Assembly (NCBI RefSeq): GCF_014203555.1
Contig: NZ_JACHJH010000007.1
Span: forward strand, 62,001-126,000
Source of the DNA: Streptomyces olivoverticillatus
GTDB taxonomy: Bacteria; Actinomycetota; Actinomycetes; Streptomycetales; Streptomycetaceae
DNA: 64,000 bases
Direction: 5' to 3'
Below are positions 43,544-52,456 of this stretch, piece by piece; within the stretch, counting starts at the first letter, position 1; every line of letters starts with the position of its first letter. The notes beneath the pieces were generated by a model, which did not search any database, was not told where the DNA came from, and worked only from the letters and a program-made list of their open reading frames with translations. Position numbers and translations under genes: made by a program.

Positions 43544-44151
43544 GCGCCGCCGCCCCGGCCATTCAGCCGGGCCAGGGCCGTCAGCGCGGCCGGGCGCAGG
43601 CGTTCGTGCTCGCGGGCGGCGACGAGCGTGGCCTCGGCGCGGCGGTCGCCGAGGATGCCGAGCCCCTCCACACAGGCGCGGGCGACGGGCCAGCAGTGAT
43701 CGCGGGCGGCCAGCAGCCGTTCGAGGGTGGACAGCAGGGCGGGCACGGACTCGGGGGCACGCAGCTCGGTGAGGAGGCGGACGGGGTGGATGGCGTAAGC
43801 GGTGCGCAGCGGATTGGTGGCCAGGGCCGCGGCGGCGCGGGCGGTGCGGGGGTCGCGGAGGCGGGCGAGGACATGGGCGGCGGTGGCACAGCGGACGGGT
43901 TCGCGGTAGTTGAGGAGGAGAACGAGCGTTTCGAAGGCTCGCCGGTCGCCCCGGCTGCCGAGCGCGTAGGCGGCGATCTCCCGGGCCCACAGCGGCCGTT
44001 CGGGGGCGACGAGGACCTCGGCGAGTTCATCGCGGGCGGCGCGGCCGTCGGTGCGGACGAGGGCGAGCAGCTTCTGGTACGCCGAGAGCTCTGCCGGGGA
44101 GACCAGTTCGGCCCGTACCCGCTTCAGCAGTGCACGGAATTCCTCTTCCAT
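43513..44151 (-). CDS. HEAT/adaptin-like repeat protein
   Basis: A 212-residue all-helical protein made of short repeats: AREIAAYALGSRGDRRAFET, then ATAAHVLARLRDPRTARAAA, ESVPALLSTLERLLAARD and VARACVEGLGILGDRRAEAT, the two-helix HEAT pattern with conserved D/R between helices. It is probably a protein-binding scaffold. ATG 44151 follows a GGAGGAGAG site. It is divergent from the hydroxyacyl-CoA dehydrogenase gene and its 3' end overlaps the GNAT gene. Confidence 0.72.
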   Translation of the reverse strand: MEEEFRALLKRVRAELVSPAELSAYQKLLALVRTDGRAARDELAEVLVAPERPLWAREIAAYALGSRGDRRAFETLVLLLNYREPVRCATAAHVLARLRDPRTARAAAALATNPLRTAYAIHPVRLLTELRAPESVPALLSTLERLLAARDHCWPVARACVEGLGILGDRRAEATLVAAREHERLRPAALTALARLNGRGGGAHGARTGSST

Positions 44152-44517
44152 TTCCCGCTCTCCTCCCCGAGTGGCCTGGACCACATCACCACATCGTAAG
44201 TCGCGCGCCCACCCTCTGGCGCTCTTGGTTACCGGTGAGTTAATCTCCCCGGCACGAGCAGTACTTCCCGCTGCGGCGGCCTGGTGACGCAGGCGCCGCG
44301 GCCGTGACTGCCCGGACGTCGGTTCGTCGGTTCGGCACGTCGAGAGCGGCAGGGCCCCGGGATAGGGCCCGCCGGTCGCACAACTCCCGCCCCGTGGACG
44401 CCCCTTACCCGTCCCCGGAAACCGTCAGTCGCCGCGCCCTCTTCATGGGCCGCGGGCCGCCGTCCTCCCCGTGCACGCCGGATGCCCCGCACGGGGAACA
44501 CCCTCTGGAGCTTCGTG
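44152..44517. promoter_or_regulatory. Divergent intergenic region (366 bp) with candidate TetR-type site at 44229-44243
   Basis: No gene is supported here. The region separates the HEAT-type gene from the EMC-pathway hydroxyacyl-CoA dehydrogenase. TTACCGGTGAGTTAA at 44229-44243 is an imperfect palindrome (TTACC against TTAAC on the other strand) of the kind bound by acyl-CoA-responsive TetR proteins in actinomycetes, as far as I recall. The TetR encoded at 46433 is a candidate binder. The site lies about 275 bp upstream of the dehydrogenase start, closer to the HEAT gene. Confidence 0.35.
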
Positions 44518-46347
44518 ATGGACCGTACGTCCGCCTCCTCCCCCGAGCCGTCCCCCCTCTCCCCCCTTTCTTCTTCCCTCAAAACCGTCGCCGTGATCGG
44601 CCTCGGCACGATGGGCACGGGCATCTCCGAGGTGCTCGCCCGGTCGGGCCGGGACGTCATCGGCATCGACGTCGCCGACAGTGCCACGGCGCGGGCCACC
44701 GCGGTCCTCGGGGCGGCGCTCGACCGTGCGGTGGCCCGCGGCCGGATCACCGAGGAGCAGGGCCGGCAGGCGCTGGCCCGCTTCCGCACCTCCACCGATC
44801 TGCGCGACGCCGCCGACGCCGACCTGGTGATCGAGGTCGTGCCGGAGAACTACGCGCTCAAGCACGAGGTCTTCACCGCCCTCGACGCGATCGTGCGCCC
44901 CACCACGATCCTGGCGACCGGCACCAACGCCCTGTCGGTGACGCGGCTGGCCGCCGACTCCGCCCGCCCCGAGCGGGTGCTCGGCCTGCACTTCTTCCAC
45001 CCGGTGCCCGCGATGCAGCTGGTCGAGGTGGTCTCCTCGGTGCTCACCGCGCCGACCGCCGTCACCGCCGTCACCGAGCTCGCCCAGGAGCTGGGCAAGG
45101 AGCCGCTGCGGGCCGCCGACCGGCCCGGCTTCATCGCCGACGGGCTGCTGTTCGGCTACCTCAACCAGGCCGCGGCGATGTACGAGTCGCACTACGCCTC
45201 GCGCGAGGACATCGACGCGGCGATGCGGCTGGGCTGCGGCCTGCCGATGGGCCCGCTCGCCCTGCTCGACATGATCGGCATCGACACCGCCCGCACCGTG
45301 CTGGAGGAGCTGTACGCGGCCTCCGGCGACCGGCTGCACGCGCCCGCCCCGGTCCTCAAGCAGCTGGCCGCGGCCGGGCTGACCGGCCGCAAGGCGGGCC
45401 GCGGCTTCTACGCCTACGAGGCACCCGGTTCCGAGGTGGTCGCCGCGGACGCGCTGACCCCGGCCGCGGCGGCCGGCCGCACCGCCGGGCGCGAGGTGCG
45501 CACGGTGGGCGTCGCGGGTTCGGGCACCATGGCCAGCGGGATCGCCGAGGTGTTCGCCAAGGCGGGCTACCGGGTGGTCCTCGCGGCCCGCTCCATGGAG
45601 AAGGCCGAGGCCGCCAAGGAGCGGATCGCCGGCTCGCTCGCCCGGCAGGTCACCAAGGGGCGGCTGACGGCGGAGCGGCGCGAGGCGGTGCTCGCGGCGG
45701 TCACGCCGGCCGGCTCCCTGGAGTCCTTCGCGGAAGTGGACCTGGCCGTCGAGGCGGTGGCGGAGGACCTGGCCGTCAAGCGGGAGCTGTTCGCCGCGCT
45801 CGACAAGATCTGCAAGCCGGGCGCCGTGCTGGCCACGACGACCTCCTCACTGCCCGTCGTCGCCTGCGCCCGGGCCACCTCGCGCCCCGAGGACGTCGTG
45901 GGCATGCACTTCTTCAACCCGGCCCCGGCGATGAAGCTGGTGGAGGTGGTCCGCACGGTCCTCACCGCCGACGACGCGCACGCCACCGTGCACGCGGTGT
46001 GCGAGCGGATCGGCAAGCACCCGGTGGACTGCGGGGACCGGGCCGGCTTCATCGTCAACGCGCTGCTGTTCCCGTACCTCAACAGCGCCGTGAAGATGGT
46101 GCAGGAGCACTACGCCTCGCTGGACGAGATAGACGAGGCGATGAAGCTGGGCGGCGGCTATCCGATGGGCCCCTTCCAACTCCTCGACGTGGTGGGGCTC
46201 GACGTCTCGCTGGCCATCGAGCAGGCGCTGTACCAGGAGTTCCGCGACCCCGGGCTCGCGCCCGCGCCGCTGCTGGAGCACCTGGTGGCGGCGGGCTGCC
46301 TCGGGCGCAAGACGGGCCGCGGCTTCCGCGAGCATGAAAGGGCCTGA
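44518..46347 (+). CDS. Two-domain 3-hydroxyacyl-CoA (hydroxybutyryl-CoA) dehydrogenase
   Basis: A 609-residue protein made of two tandem copies of the 3-hydroxyacyl-CoA dehydrogenase module. Copy 1 has VAVIGLGTMGTGISEV, LHFFHPVPAMQLVEVV with the catalytic His, and PMGPLALLDMIGID. Copy 2 (from about residue 330) has VGVAGSGTMASGIAEV, MHFFNPAPAMKLVEVV and PMGPFQLLDVVGLD. Both nucleotide sites and catalytic histidines look intact. In this setting it should interconvert acetoacetyl-CoA and 3-hydroxybutyryl-CoA, feeding crotonyl-CoA to the EMC pathway. ATG 44518 follows GGAG at eight bases; the upstream in-frame start adds only a poor leader. It precedes the tetR and ccr genes. Confidence 0.88.
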   Translation: MDRTSASSPEPSPLSPLSSSLKTVAVIGLGTMGTGISEVLARSGRDVIGIDVADSATARATAVLGAALDRAVARGRITEEQGRQALARFRTSTDLRDAADADLVIEVVPENYALKHEVFTALDAIVRPTTILATGTNALSVTRLAADSARPERVLGLHFFHPVPAMQLVEVVSSVLTAPTAVTAVTELAQELGKEPLRAADRPGFIADGLLFGYLNQAAAMYESHYASREDIDAAMRLGCGLPMGPLALLDMIGIDTARTVLEELYAASGDRLHAPAPVLKQLAAAGLTGRKAGRGFYAYEAPGSEVVAADALTPAAAAGRTAGREVRTVGVAGSGTMASGIAEVFAKAGYRVVLAARSMEKAEAAKERIAGSLARQVTKGRLTAERREAVLAAVTPAGSLESFAEVDLAVEAVAEDLAVKRELFAALDKICKPGAVLATTTSSLPVVACARATSRPEDVVGMHFFNPAPAMKLVEVVRTVLTADDAHATVHAVCERIGKHPVDCGDRAGFIVNALLFPYLNSAVKMVQEHYASLDEIDEAMKLGGGYPMGPFQLLDVVGLDVSLAIEQALYQEFRDPGLAPAPLLEHLVAAGCLGRKTGRGFREHERA

Positions 46348-46432
46348 GGCATACCCGGGCTGGGGCGGACTGCTCGAACCGGCCGGAGGTCCGCCCCGGC
46401 ACGCCCGTGCGGGCCCGTGTTACGTTCCCCAC

Positions 46433-47251
46433 ATGTCCCAGCCCGCCAAGTCCGCCCGCGCCGCGCGCGGGGCCGCCACCGAGCCCGCCGCAGCCGAGAG
46501 CACCGGCTCCCGCCGGGCCGCCGCCCAGCGGCTCACCATGCGCCGCAAACTCGCGGCGGCCGCCATGGAGTTGTTCGCGACGAAGGGCTACGAGGCGACG
46601 ACCGTAGACGAGATCGCAGCCACGGCCGGGGTCGCCCGCCGGACGTTCTTCCGCCACTTCCGCTCCAAGGAAGAGGCCATCTTCCCCGACCACGACGACA
46701 CCCTCGTGCGGGCCGCGGGGGTGCTCGACGCGGCCCCGCCGCACGAGAACCCGTTGGACACCGTCTGCCGCGGCATCAAAGAGGTCATGCGGATGTACGC
46801 GGCCTCCCCCGCGGTCTCCGTCGAGCGCTACCGGCTGACCCGCGAGGTGCCCGCCCTGCGCGAGCGCGAGATCGCTTCGGTGGCCCGCTACGAGCGGCTG
46901 TTCACCCGCTACCTCCTGGGCCACTTCGACGAGAGCGCCCACCATGCGGGCGACGACGACCCGTTGCTCGCCGAGGTCGCCGCCTCGGCGGTGGTCACCG
47001 CCCACAACCACGTGCTGCGCCGCTGGCTGCGCAGCGGCGGCGAGGGCGACGTGGAGGCGCAGCTGGACCACGCCTTCGCGATCGTGCGCGAGACGTTCGG
47101 CACGGGCATCGGCGCGGGCCGCGCGGGGGTCGAGGACGCCCCGGCGGCGAGCGCGCGCACCGAGGGCGAGGTGCTGGTGGCGGTGGCCCGTACGGACGCG
47201 CCGCTCGGCGAGGTCATGCGAGCGATCGAGAAGGCCCTCAAGAAGGGCTGA
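46433..47251 (+). CDS. TetR family regulator of the EMC cluster
   Basis: A 272-residue TetR protein with a 30-residue Ala-rich N-terminal extension. The HTH is RRKLAAAAMELFATKGYEAT, then TVDEIAATAGVARRTFFRHF with recognition helix, followed by RSKEEAIFPDHDD. The larger C-terminal domain (to residue 272) is unusual for the family. ATG 46433 gives MSQPAKSARAARG. It lies between the dehydrogenase and ccr and is closed by its own terminator, so it is a natural candidate for controlling ccr and the dehydrogenase, with a CoA thioester as possible ligand (inference). Confidence 0.88.
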   Translation: MSQPAKSARAARGAATEPAAAESTGSRRAAAQRLTMRRKLAAAAMELFATKGYEATTVDEIAATAGVARRTFFRHFRSKEEAIFPDHDDTLVRAAGVLDAAPPHENPLDTVCRGIKEVMRMYAASPAVSVERYRLTREVPALREREIASVARYERLFTRYLLGHFDESAHHAGDDDPLLAEVAASAVVTAHNHVLRRWLRSGGEGDVEAQLDHAFAIVRETFGTGIGAGRAGVEDAPAASARTEGEVLVAVARTDAPLGEVMRAIEKALKKG

Positions 47252-47277
47252 TTCTAGAAGCATTCATACCAAATCAG

Positions 47278-47310
47278 ACAGGGGTCGCTCCGCCATGGAG
47301 CGGCCCCTGT
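47278..47310 (+). terminator. Terminator after tetR
   Basis: ACAGGGG-T-CGCTCC-GCCAT-GGAGCG-G-CCCCTGT forms a 13-bp stem with one mismatch (T-G) and a 5-nt loop, 27 bp after the tetR stop. It should end the dehydrogenase-tetR transcript and isolate the ccr promoter. Confidence 0.75.
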
Positions 47311-47615
47311 TGCTCATGCGTGCCCCCCGGATGACATCTGAGAGAAATTCTTGGCACCGAGTGTCTTGTCGAGTGGCACGCGGTGCCATACGTTGTCGGT
47401 GTCCGGGCAGCCGGCGCGCAGACACGATCGTCGTGCGCCGGCTGTCCCCGCAAGGCTGTACCACCTGTGCGCCCGGACGCCTGCGTCACCAGGCATCGCA
47501 CGCCCCGCGCCACCCCGCGCGGCAGCATTACCCGCCGAACCGACGGCACCGCCTCTGCACCACCCCCGACGTTCCCTCAGAGCCGTTCCGCAACGCGCTT
47601 CGCCGGAGGCAATCC
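47311..47615 (+). promoter_or_regulatory. ccr promoter with palindromic operator and structured leader
   Basis: No gene lies here. TTGTCG (47366-47371) and TACGTT (47389-47394) are separated by exactly 17 bp, a good vegetative promoter. The spacer contains the palindrome TGGCAC-GCG-GTGCCA (47374-47388). An extra half site TGGCACC lies at 47352-47358, just upstream of the -35. Transcription from about 47401 would give a 215-nt leader that starts with a hairpin, CAGCCGGCGC (47408-47417) pairing with GCGCCGGCTG (47435-47444). The leader ends in the GGAGG site of ccr. The geometry suggests tight repression of the operon by a palindrome-binding regulator; the identity of the binder is not shown. 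Confidence 0.6.
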
Positions 47616-48953
47616 GTGAACCAGATACTCGACGCGATCCTCGCGTCCGACAGTGCCGCAGAGGACTTTGCCGCGCTGCCCCTGCCCGAGTCGTACCGCG
47701 CGGTGACCGTGCACAAGGACGAAGCGGAGATGTTCGCCGGGCTCACCACCCGGGAGAAGGACCCCCGCAAATCCCTCCACGTCGAGGAGGTGCCGGTGCC
47801 CGAACTGGGGCCCGGTGAGGCCCTGGTGGCCGTCATGGCGAGCTCGGTGAACTACAACTCGGTCTGGACCTCGATCTTCGAGCCCGTCTCGACCTTCGCC
47901 TTCCTCGAGCGCTACGGCAAGCTCTCGCCCCTCGCCAAGCGGCACGACCTGCCCTACCACGTCATCGGCTCCGACCTGGCGGGCGTGGTGCTGCGCACCG
48001 GCCCCGGCGTCAACGCCTGGAAGCCCGGCGACGAGGTGGTCGCGCACTGCCTCTCGGTGGAGCTGGAGTCCGCCGACGGGCACAACGACACCATGCTCGA
48101 CCCCGAGCAGCGCATCTGGGGCTTCGAGACCAACTTCGGCGGGCTCGCCGAGATCGCGCTGGTGAAGTCCAACCAGCTGATGCCCAAGCCGGCCCACCTC
48201 AGCTGGGAGGAGGCCGCGGCGCCGGGCCTGGTCAACTCCACCGCCTACCGGCAGCTCGTCTCCCGCAACGGCGCCGGGATGAAGCAGGGCGACAACGTGC
48301 TGATCTGGGGTGCCAGCGGCGGACTCGGCTCGTACGCCACCCAGTTCGCGCTCGCGGGCGGGGCCAACCCGATCTGTGTGGTCTCCAGCGAGCAGAAGGC
48401 GGACATCTGCCGGAAGATGGGCGCCGAGGCGATCATCGACCGCAGCGCCGAGGGCTACAAGTTCTGGAAGGACGAGCACACCCAGGACCCGCGCGAGTGG
48501 AAGCGGCTCGGCAAGCGCATCCGCGAACTGACCGGCGGCGAGGACGTGGACATCGTCTTCGAGCACCCCGGCCGCGAGACCTTCGGCGCCTCGGTCTACG
48601 TCACCCGCAAGGGCGGCACCATCGTGACCTGCGCCTCGACCTCGGGCTACGACCACCAGTACGACAACCGCTACCTGTGGATGTCGCTCAAGCGGATCGT
48701 GGGCTCGCACTTCGCCAACTACCGCGAGGCGTGGGAGGCCAACCGCCTGGTGGCCAAGGGGAAGATCCACCCCACGCTGTCCAAGACCTACCGGCTGCAC
48801 GAGACCGGGCAGGCCGCCCACGACGTCCACCGCAACGTCCACCAGGGCAAGGTCGGCGTGCTCTGCCTGGCGCCGGAGGAAGGCATGGGCGTGCGCGACG
48901 AAGAGATGCGGGCGCAGCACATCGACGCCATCAATCGCTTCCGGAACGTGTGA
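47616..48953 (+). CDS. ccr: Crotonyl-CoA carboxylase/reductase
   Basis: A 445-residue MDR enzyme, first committed step of the EMC pathway: crotonyl-CoA + CO2 + NADPH to (2S)-ethylmalonyl-CoA. The N-terminus VNQILDAILASDSAAEDFAA and ESYRAVTVHKDE is that of Ccr. The large insert with NYNSVWTSIFEPVSTFAFLE, GSDLAGVVLRTGPGVNAWKP, and WGFETNFGGLAEIALVKSNQ, and the cofactor loop LIWGASGGLGSYATQFALAG, are diagnostic. FEHPGRETFGAS carries residues of the CO2/acyl site. The length matches the S. coelicolor enzyme. GTG 47616 has GGAGG six bases upstream. It leads an operon through mcd and also supplies ethylmalonyl-CoA for polyketides. Confidence 0.96.
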   Translation: MNQILDAILASDSAAEDFAALPLPESYRAVTVHKDEAEMFAGLTTREKDPRKSLHVEEVPVPELGPGEALVAVMASSVNYNSVWTSIFEPVSTFAFLERYGKLSPLAKRHDLPYHVIGSDLAGVVLRTGPGVNAWKPGDEVVAHCLSVELESADGHNDTMLDPEQRIWGFETNFGGLAEIALVKSNQLMPKPAHLSWEEAAAPGLVNSTAYRQLVSRNGAGMKQGDNVLIWGASGGLGSYATQFALAGGANPICVVSSEQKADICRKMGAEAIIDRSAEGYKFWKDEHTQDPREWKRLGKRIRELTGGEDVDIVFEHPGRETFGASVYVTRKGGTIVTCASTSGYDHQYDNRYLWMSLKRIVGSHFANYREAWEANRLVAKGKIHPTLSKTYRLHETGQAAHDVHRNVHQGKVGVLCLAPEEGMGVRDEEMRAQHIDAINRFRNV

Positions 48954-48962
48954 GCCATAGGT

Positions 48963-50975
48963 ATGACTGAGCGTCAGAAGGATCGTCCGTGGCTGATGCG
49001 GACGTACGCCGGGCACTCCACGGCCGAGGCGTCCAACGAGCTCTACCGGCGCAACCTCGCCAAGGGCCAGACGGGACTGTCGGTCGCGTTCGACCTCCCG
49101 ACGCAGACCGGATACGACCCCGACCACGTCCTCGCCCGCGGCGAGGTCGGGCGGGTCGGGGTCCCGGTCGCCCACCTCGGCGACATGCGGCGGCTGTTCA
49201 CGGACATCCCGCTGGAGCAGATGAACACCTCCATGACCATCAACGCCACCGCCATGTGGCTGCTGGCCATGTACCAGGTGGTCGCCGAGGAGCAGGGTGC
49301 GGACGTCGCACAGCTCCAGGGGACCACGCAGAACGACATCGTCAAGGAGTACCTCTCGCGCGGGACGCACGTCTTCCCGCCGGGTCCCTCGCTGCGGCTG
49401 ACCACCGACATGATCGCGTACACGGTCAACAACATCCCGAAGTGGAACCCGATCAACATCTGCAGCTACCACCTGCAGGAGGCGGGGGCCACTCCGGTAC
49501 AGGAGATCTCGTACGCGATGTCCACCGCGATCGCCGTCCTGGACTCGGTGTTCGCATCCGGGCAGGTGCCCGAGGACCGCAAGGGCGAGGTCGTCGCCCG
49601 GATCTCCTTCTTCGTCAACGCCGGAGTGCGCTTCATCGAGGAGATGTGCAAGATGCGGGCCTTCAGCCGCATCTGGGACCACATCACCCGTGAGCGCTAC
49701 GGCATCGAGAACCCCAAGCACCGCCGCTTCCGCTACGGCGTCCAGGTCAACTCCCTGGGCCTGACCGAGGCCCAGCCGGAGAACAACGTCCAGCGCATCG
49801 TCCTGGAGATGCTGGCCGTCACCCTCTCCAAGGACGCCCGCGCCCGCGCCGTCCAGCTGCCCGCCTGGAACGAGGCGCTGGGCCTGCCGCGTCCCTGGGA
49901 CCAGCAGTGGTCCCTGCGCATCCAGCAGGTTCTGGCGCACGAGAGCGACCTGCTGGAGTACGAGGACATCTTCGCCGGCTCCCACGTCATCGAGGCCAAG
50001 GTGGCGGCCCTGGTCGAGGAGTGCCTGGCCGAGATCGGGCGCATCCAGGAGATGGGCGGGGCGATGGCCGCCGTCGAGTCCGGCTACCTCAAGTCCCAGC
50101 TGGTCTCCTCGCACGCCGAGCGCCGGGCCCGGATCGAGGCGGGCGAGGAGAAGATCGTCGGCGTCAACTGCTACGAGTCCACCGAGCCCAACCCGCTCAC
50201 CGCCGACCTCGACACCGCGATCATGACCGTCGACCCCGCGAACGAGGCCCGGGTCGTGGCCGGCCTGCACCGCTGGCGCGACAACCGCGACGAGGGCCGC
50301 GCCCAGGAGGCGCTGTCGGCGCTCAAGAAGGCCGCGGCGGGCTCGACGAACCTGATGCCCGCCACGCTGGAGTGCGTGCGCGCCGGGGTGACCACCGGCG
50401 AGTGGTCGTGGGCCCTGCGCGACGTCTTCGGCGAATTCCGCGCCCCCACCGGCGTGAGCAGCGCCCCGCTGGCGGTGACCGCCGAGGCGGGCACGCCGCT
50501 CGCGGCGGTACGGGCCAAGGTCGCCCGGACCGCGGCCGACCTCGGCGCCGGCAAGCTGCGGCTGCTGGTCGGCAAGCCCGGCCTGGACGGCCACTCCAAC
50601 GGCGCCGAGCAGATCGCCGTACGGGCCCGCGACGCGGGCTTCGAGGTGGTCTACCAGGGCATCCGGCTCACCCCGGAGCAGATCGTCTCGGCGGCCGTCG
50701 CCGAGGACGTGCACTGCGTCGGCCTGTCCATCCTCTCCGGCTCGCACGCCGAGCTGGTGCCCGACGTGCTGGCGAGGCTGCGGAGCACGGGGGCGGACGA
50801 CATGCCCGTGATCGTCGGTGGCATCATCCCGTCCGCCGATGCCACCGCCCTCAAGGCGGCCGGTGTCGCGGCCGTATTCACACCCAAGGACTTCGGAATC
50901 ACGGAGATCATCGGCCGTATCGTCGACGAGATCCGCAAAGCGAACAAGCTCGACCCCCTGGAGGTCTCCGCATGA
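48963..50975 (+). CDS. ecm: Ethylmalonyl-CoA mutase (B12-dependent)
   Basis: A 670-residue single-chain acyl-CoA mutase (also called meaA) that turns (2R)-ethylmalonyl-CoA into methylsuccinyl-CoA. The substrate TIM barrel (from RPWLMRTYAGHSTAEASNEL, GLSVAFDLPTQTGYD, to about residue 520) precedes a cobalamin domain (about 545-670) with the base-off motif GLDGHSNGAEQI, then GLSILSGSHAELVP. Length and fused B12 domain fit Ecm/Icm-type rather than the two-subunit methylmalonyl-CoA mutase. ATG 48963 follows the ccr stop by 9 bp with a weak ribosome site, suggesting coupling. Its stop overlaps the mcl start (ATGA). Confidence 0.93.
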   Translation: MTERQKDRPWLMRTYAGHSTAEASNELYRRNLAKGQTGLSVAFDLPTQTGYDPDHVLARGEVGRVGVPVAHLGDMRRLFTDIPLEQMNTSMTINATAMWLLAMYQVVAEEQGADVAQLQGTTQNDIVKEYLSRGTHVFPPGPSLRLTTDMIAYTVNNIPKWNPINICSYHLQEAGATPVQEISYAMSTAIAVLDSVFASGQVPEDRKGEVVARISFFVNAGVRFIEEMCKMRAFSRIWDHITRERYGIENPKHRRFRYGVQVNSLGLTEAQPENNVQRIVLEMLAVTLSKDARARAVQLPAWNEALGLPRPWDQQWSLRIQQVLAHESDLLEYEDIFAGSHVIEAKVAALVEECLAEIGRIQEMGGAMAAVESGYLKSQLVSSHAERRARIEAGEEKIVGVNCYESTEPNPLTADLDTAIMTVDPANEARVVAGLHRWRDNRDEGRAQEALSALKKAAAGSTNLMPATLECVRAGVTTGEWSWALRDVFGEFRAPTGVSSAPLAVTAEAGTPLAAVRAKVARTAADLGAGKLRLLVGKPGLDGHSNGAEQIAVRARDAGFEVVYQGIRLTPEQIVSAAVAEDVHCVGLSILSGSHAELVPDVLARLRSTGADDMPVIVGGIIPSADATALKAAGVAAVFTPKDFGITEIIGRIVDEIRKANKLDPLEVSA

Positions 50976-51937
50976 CCGCGCCCGTCAACCGGCTCCGCCC
51001 GCGCCGCTCCTGCCTCGCCGTCCCCGGCAGCAACCCGCGCTTCCTGGAGAAGGCCCAGGGCCTCCCGGCCGACCAGGTCTTCCTCGACCTGGAGGACGCC
51101 TGCGCCCCGCTGGCCAAGGAAGGCGCCCGGCACACCATCGTCGACGCACTCAACAACGGCGACTGGACGGGCAAGACCAGGGTCGTGCGGGTCAACGACT
51201 GGACGACGCACTGGACCTACCGGGACGTGATCACGGTCGTCGAGGGCGCCGGCCCGAACCTCGACTGCATCATGCTGCCCAAGGTGCAGGACGCCCAGCA
51301 GGTCGTCGCCCTCGACCTGCTGCTGACGCAGATCGAGAAGACGATGGGCTTCGAGGTCGGCCGCATCGGCATCGAGGCGCAGATCGAGAACGCCAAGGGC
51401 CTGGTCAACGTGGACGAGATCGCCGCCGCGTCGCCGCGCCTGGAGACGATCATCTTCGGCCCGGCCGACTTCATGGCCTCCATCAACATGAAGTCGCTGG
51501 TGGTCGGCGAGCAGCCGCCCGGCTACCCGGCCGACGCCTACCACTACATCCTCATGCGCATCCTGATGGCCGCCCGCGCCCACGACCTGCAGGCCATCGA
51601 CGGCCCGTACCTCCAGATCAAGAACGTGGACGGCTACCGCGAGGTCGCCGGCCGCGCCGCGGCGCTGGGCTTCGACGGCAAGTGGGTGCTGCACCCCGGC
51701 CAGGTGGAGGCGGCCAACGAGGTCTTCTCCCCCTCGCAGGACGACTACGACCACGCCGAGCTGATCCTGGACGCGTACGACTACTGCACCTCCGAGGCGG
51801 GTGGCAAGAAGGGCTCGGCGATGCTGGGCGACGAGATGATCGACGAGGCCAGCCGGAAGATGGCCCTGGTCATCGCGGGCAAGGGGCGGGCGGCGGGGAT
51901 GACCCGCAAGTCCTCCTTCGAGATTCCGGAGGCGTGA
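50972..51937 (+). CDS. mcl: Malyl-CoA/beta-methylmalyl-CoA lyase (CitE-like)
   Basis: A 321-residue HpcH/HpaI (CitE-like) lyase. In the EMC pathway it cleaves (2R,3S)-beta-methylmalyl-CoA to glyoxylate and propionyl-CoA. RRSCLAVPGSNPRFLEKAQG, QVFLDLEDACAPLAKEGAR, the magnesium-site IGIEAQIENAKGLVNVDEIA and IIFGPADFMASI are the family blocks, and GKWVLHPGQVEAANEVFSPS completes the barrel lid. ATG 50972 overlaps the ecm stop and has GGAGG. Placement directly after ecm makes the assignment strong. Confidence 0.92.
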   Translation: MTAPVNRLRPRRSCLAVPGSNPRFLEKAQGLPADQVFLDLEDACAPLAKEGARHTIVDALNNGDWTGKTRVVRVNDWTTHWTYRDVITVVEGAGPNLDCIMLPKVQDAQQVVALDLLLTQIEKTMGFEVGRIGIEAQIENAKGLVNVDEIAAASPRLETIIFGPADFMASINMKSLVVGEQPPGYPADAYHYILMRILMAARAHDLQAIDGPYLQIKNVDGYREVAGRAAALGFDGKWVLHPGQVEAANEVFSPSQDDYDHAELILDAYDYCTSEAGGKKGSAMLGDEMIDEASRKMALVIAGKGRAAGMTRKSSFEIPEA

Positions 51938-51942
51938 GCACG

Positions 51943-52455
51943 ATGCAGTTCGGCCGCACTTACGAAGAGTTCACCGTCGGGGACGTGTACAAGCACTGGC
52001 CCGGAAAGACCGTCACGGAATACGACGACCACCTCTTCTGCCTGCTCACGATGAACCACCATCCGCTGCACATGGACGCCCATTACGCGGAGAAGACGAC
52101 CGACTTCGGCAAGAACGTGGTGGTCGGCAATTACGTCTACTCACTGCTGCTGGGCATGTCGGTGCCGGACGTCTCGGGCAAGGCCATCGCCAATCTGGAG
52201 GTCGAGTCGCTCAAGCACGTGGCGCCCACCTTCCACGGCGACACCATCTACGGCGAGACGACCGTGCTGGACAAGACGCCCTCGAAGTCGAAGAGCGACC
52301 GCGGGATCGTCCACGTCGAGACCCGTGGATACAAGCAGGACGGCACCGTCGTCTGCGTCTTCCGGCGCAAGGTGATGGTCCCCACCGCCACGTACATCAA
52401 GGAGCGTGGCGGGGAACAGCCCGGCCGCCCCGAGCCGATCGTCCGGGAGAAGTGA
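51943..52455 (+). CDS. mch: MaoC-like mesaconyl-CoA hydratase
   Basis: A 170-residue hot-dog hydratase. The MaoC-type active site lies in HHPLHMDAHYAEKTTDFGKN with the catalytic Asp/His pair, followed by VVGNYVYSLLLGMSVPDVSG. It should hydrate mesaconyl-CoA to beta-methylmalyl-CoA. The chain is a single hot-dog unit, about half the length I recall for the proteobacterial Mch, so it probably works as a dimer of single domains. ATG 51943 is ten bases after GGAGG; a GTG at 51934 is too close to that site. It follows mcl by 5 bp and is followed by mcd with a 1-bp gap. Confidence 0.87.
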   Translation: MQFGRTYEEFTVGDVYKHWPGKTVTEYDDHLFCLLTMNHHPLHMDAHYAEKTTDFGKNVVVGNYVYSLLLGMSVPDVSGKAIANLEVESLKHVAPTFHGDTIYGETTVLDKTPSKSKSDRGIVHVETRGYKQDGTVVCVFRRKVMVPTATYIKERGGEQPGRPEPIVREK

Positions 52456-52456
52456 G

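Noticed and set aside
48963..50975. Methylmalonyl-CoA or isobutyryl-CoA mutase
   Set aside because: Single 670-residue chain with fused B12 domain inside a ccr-mcl-mch-mcd operon points to ethylmalonyl-CoA mutase.
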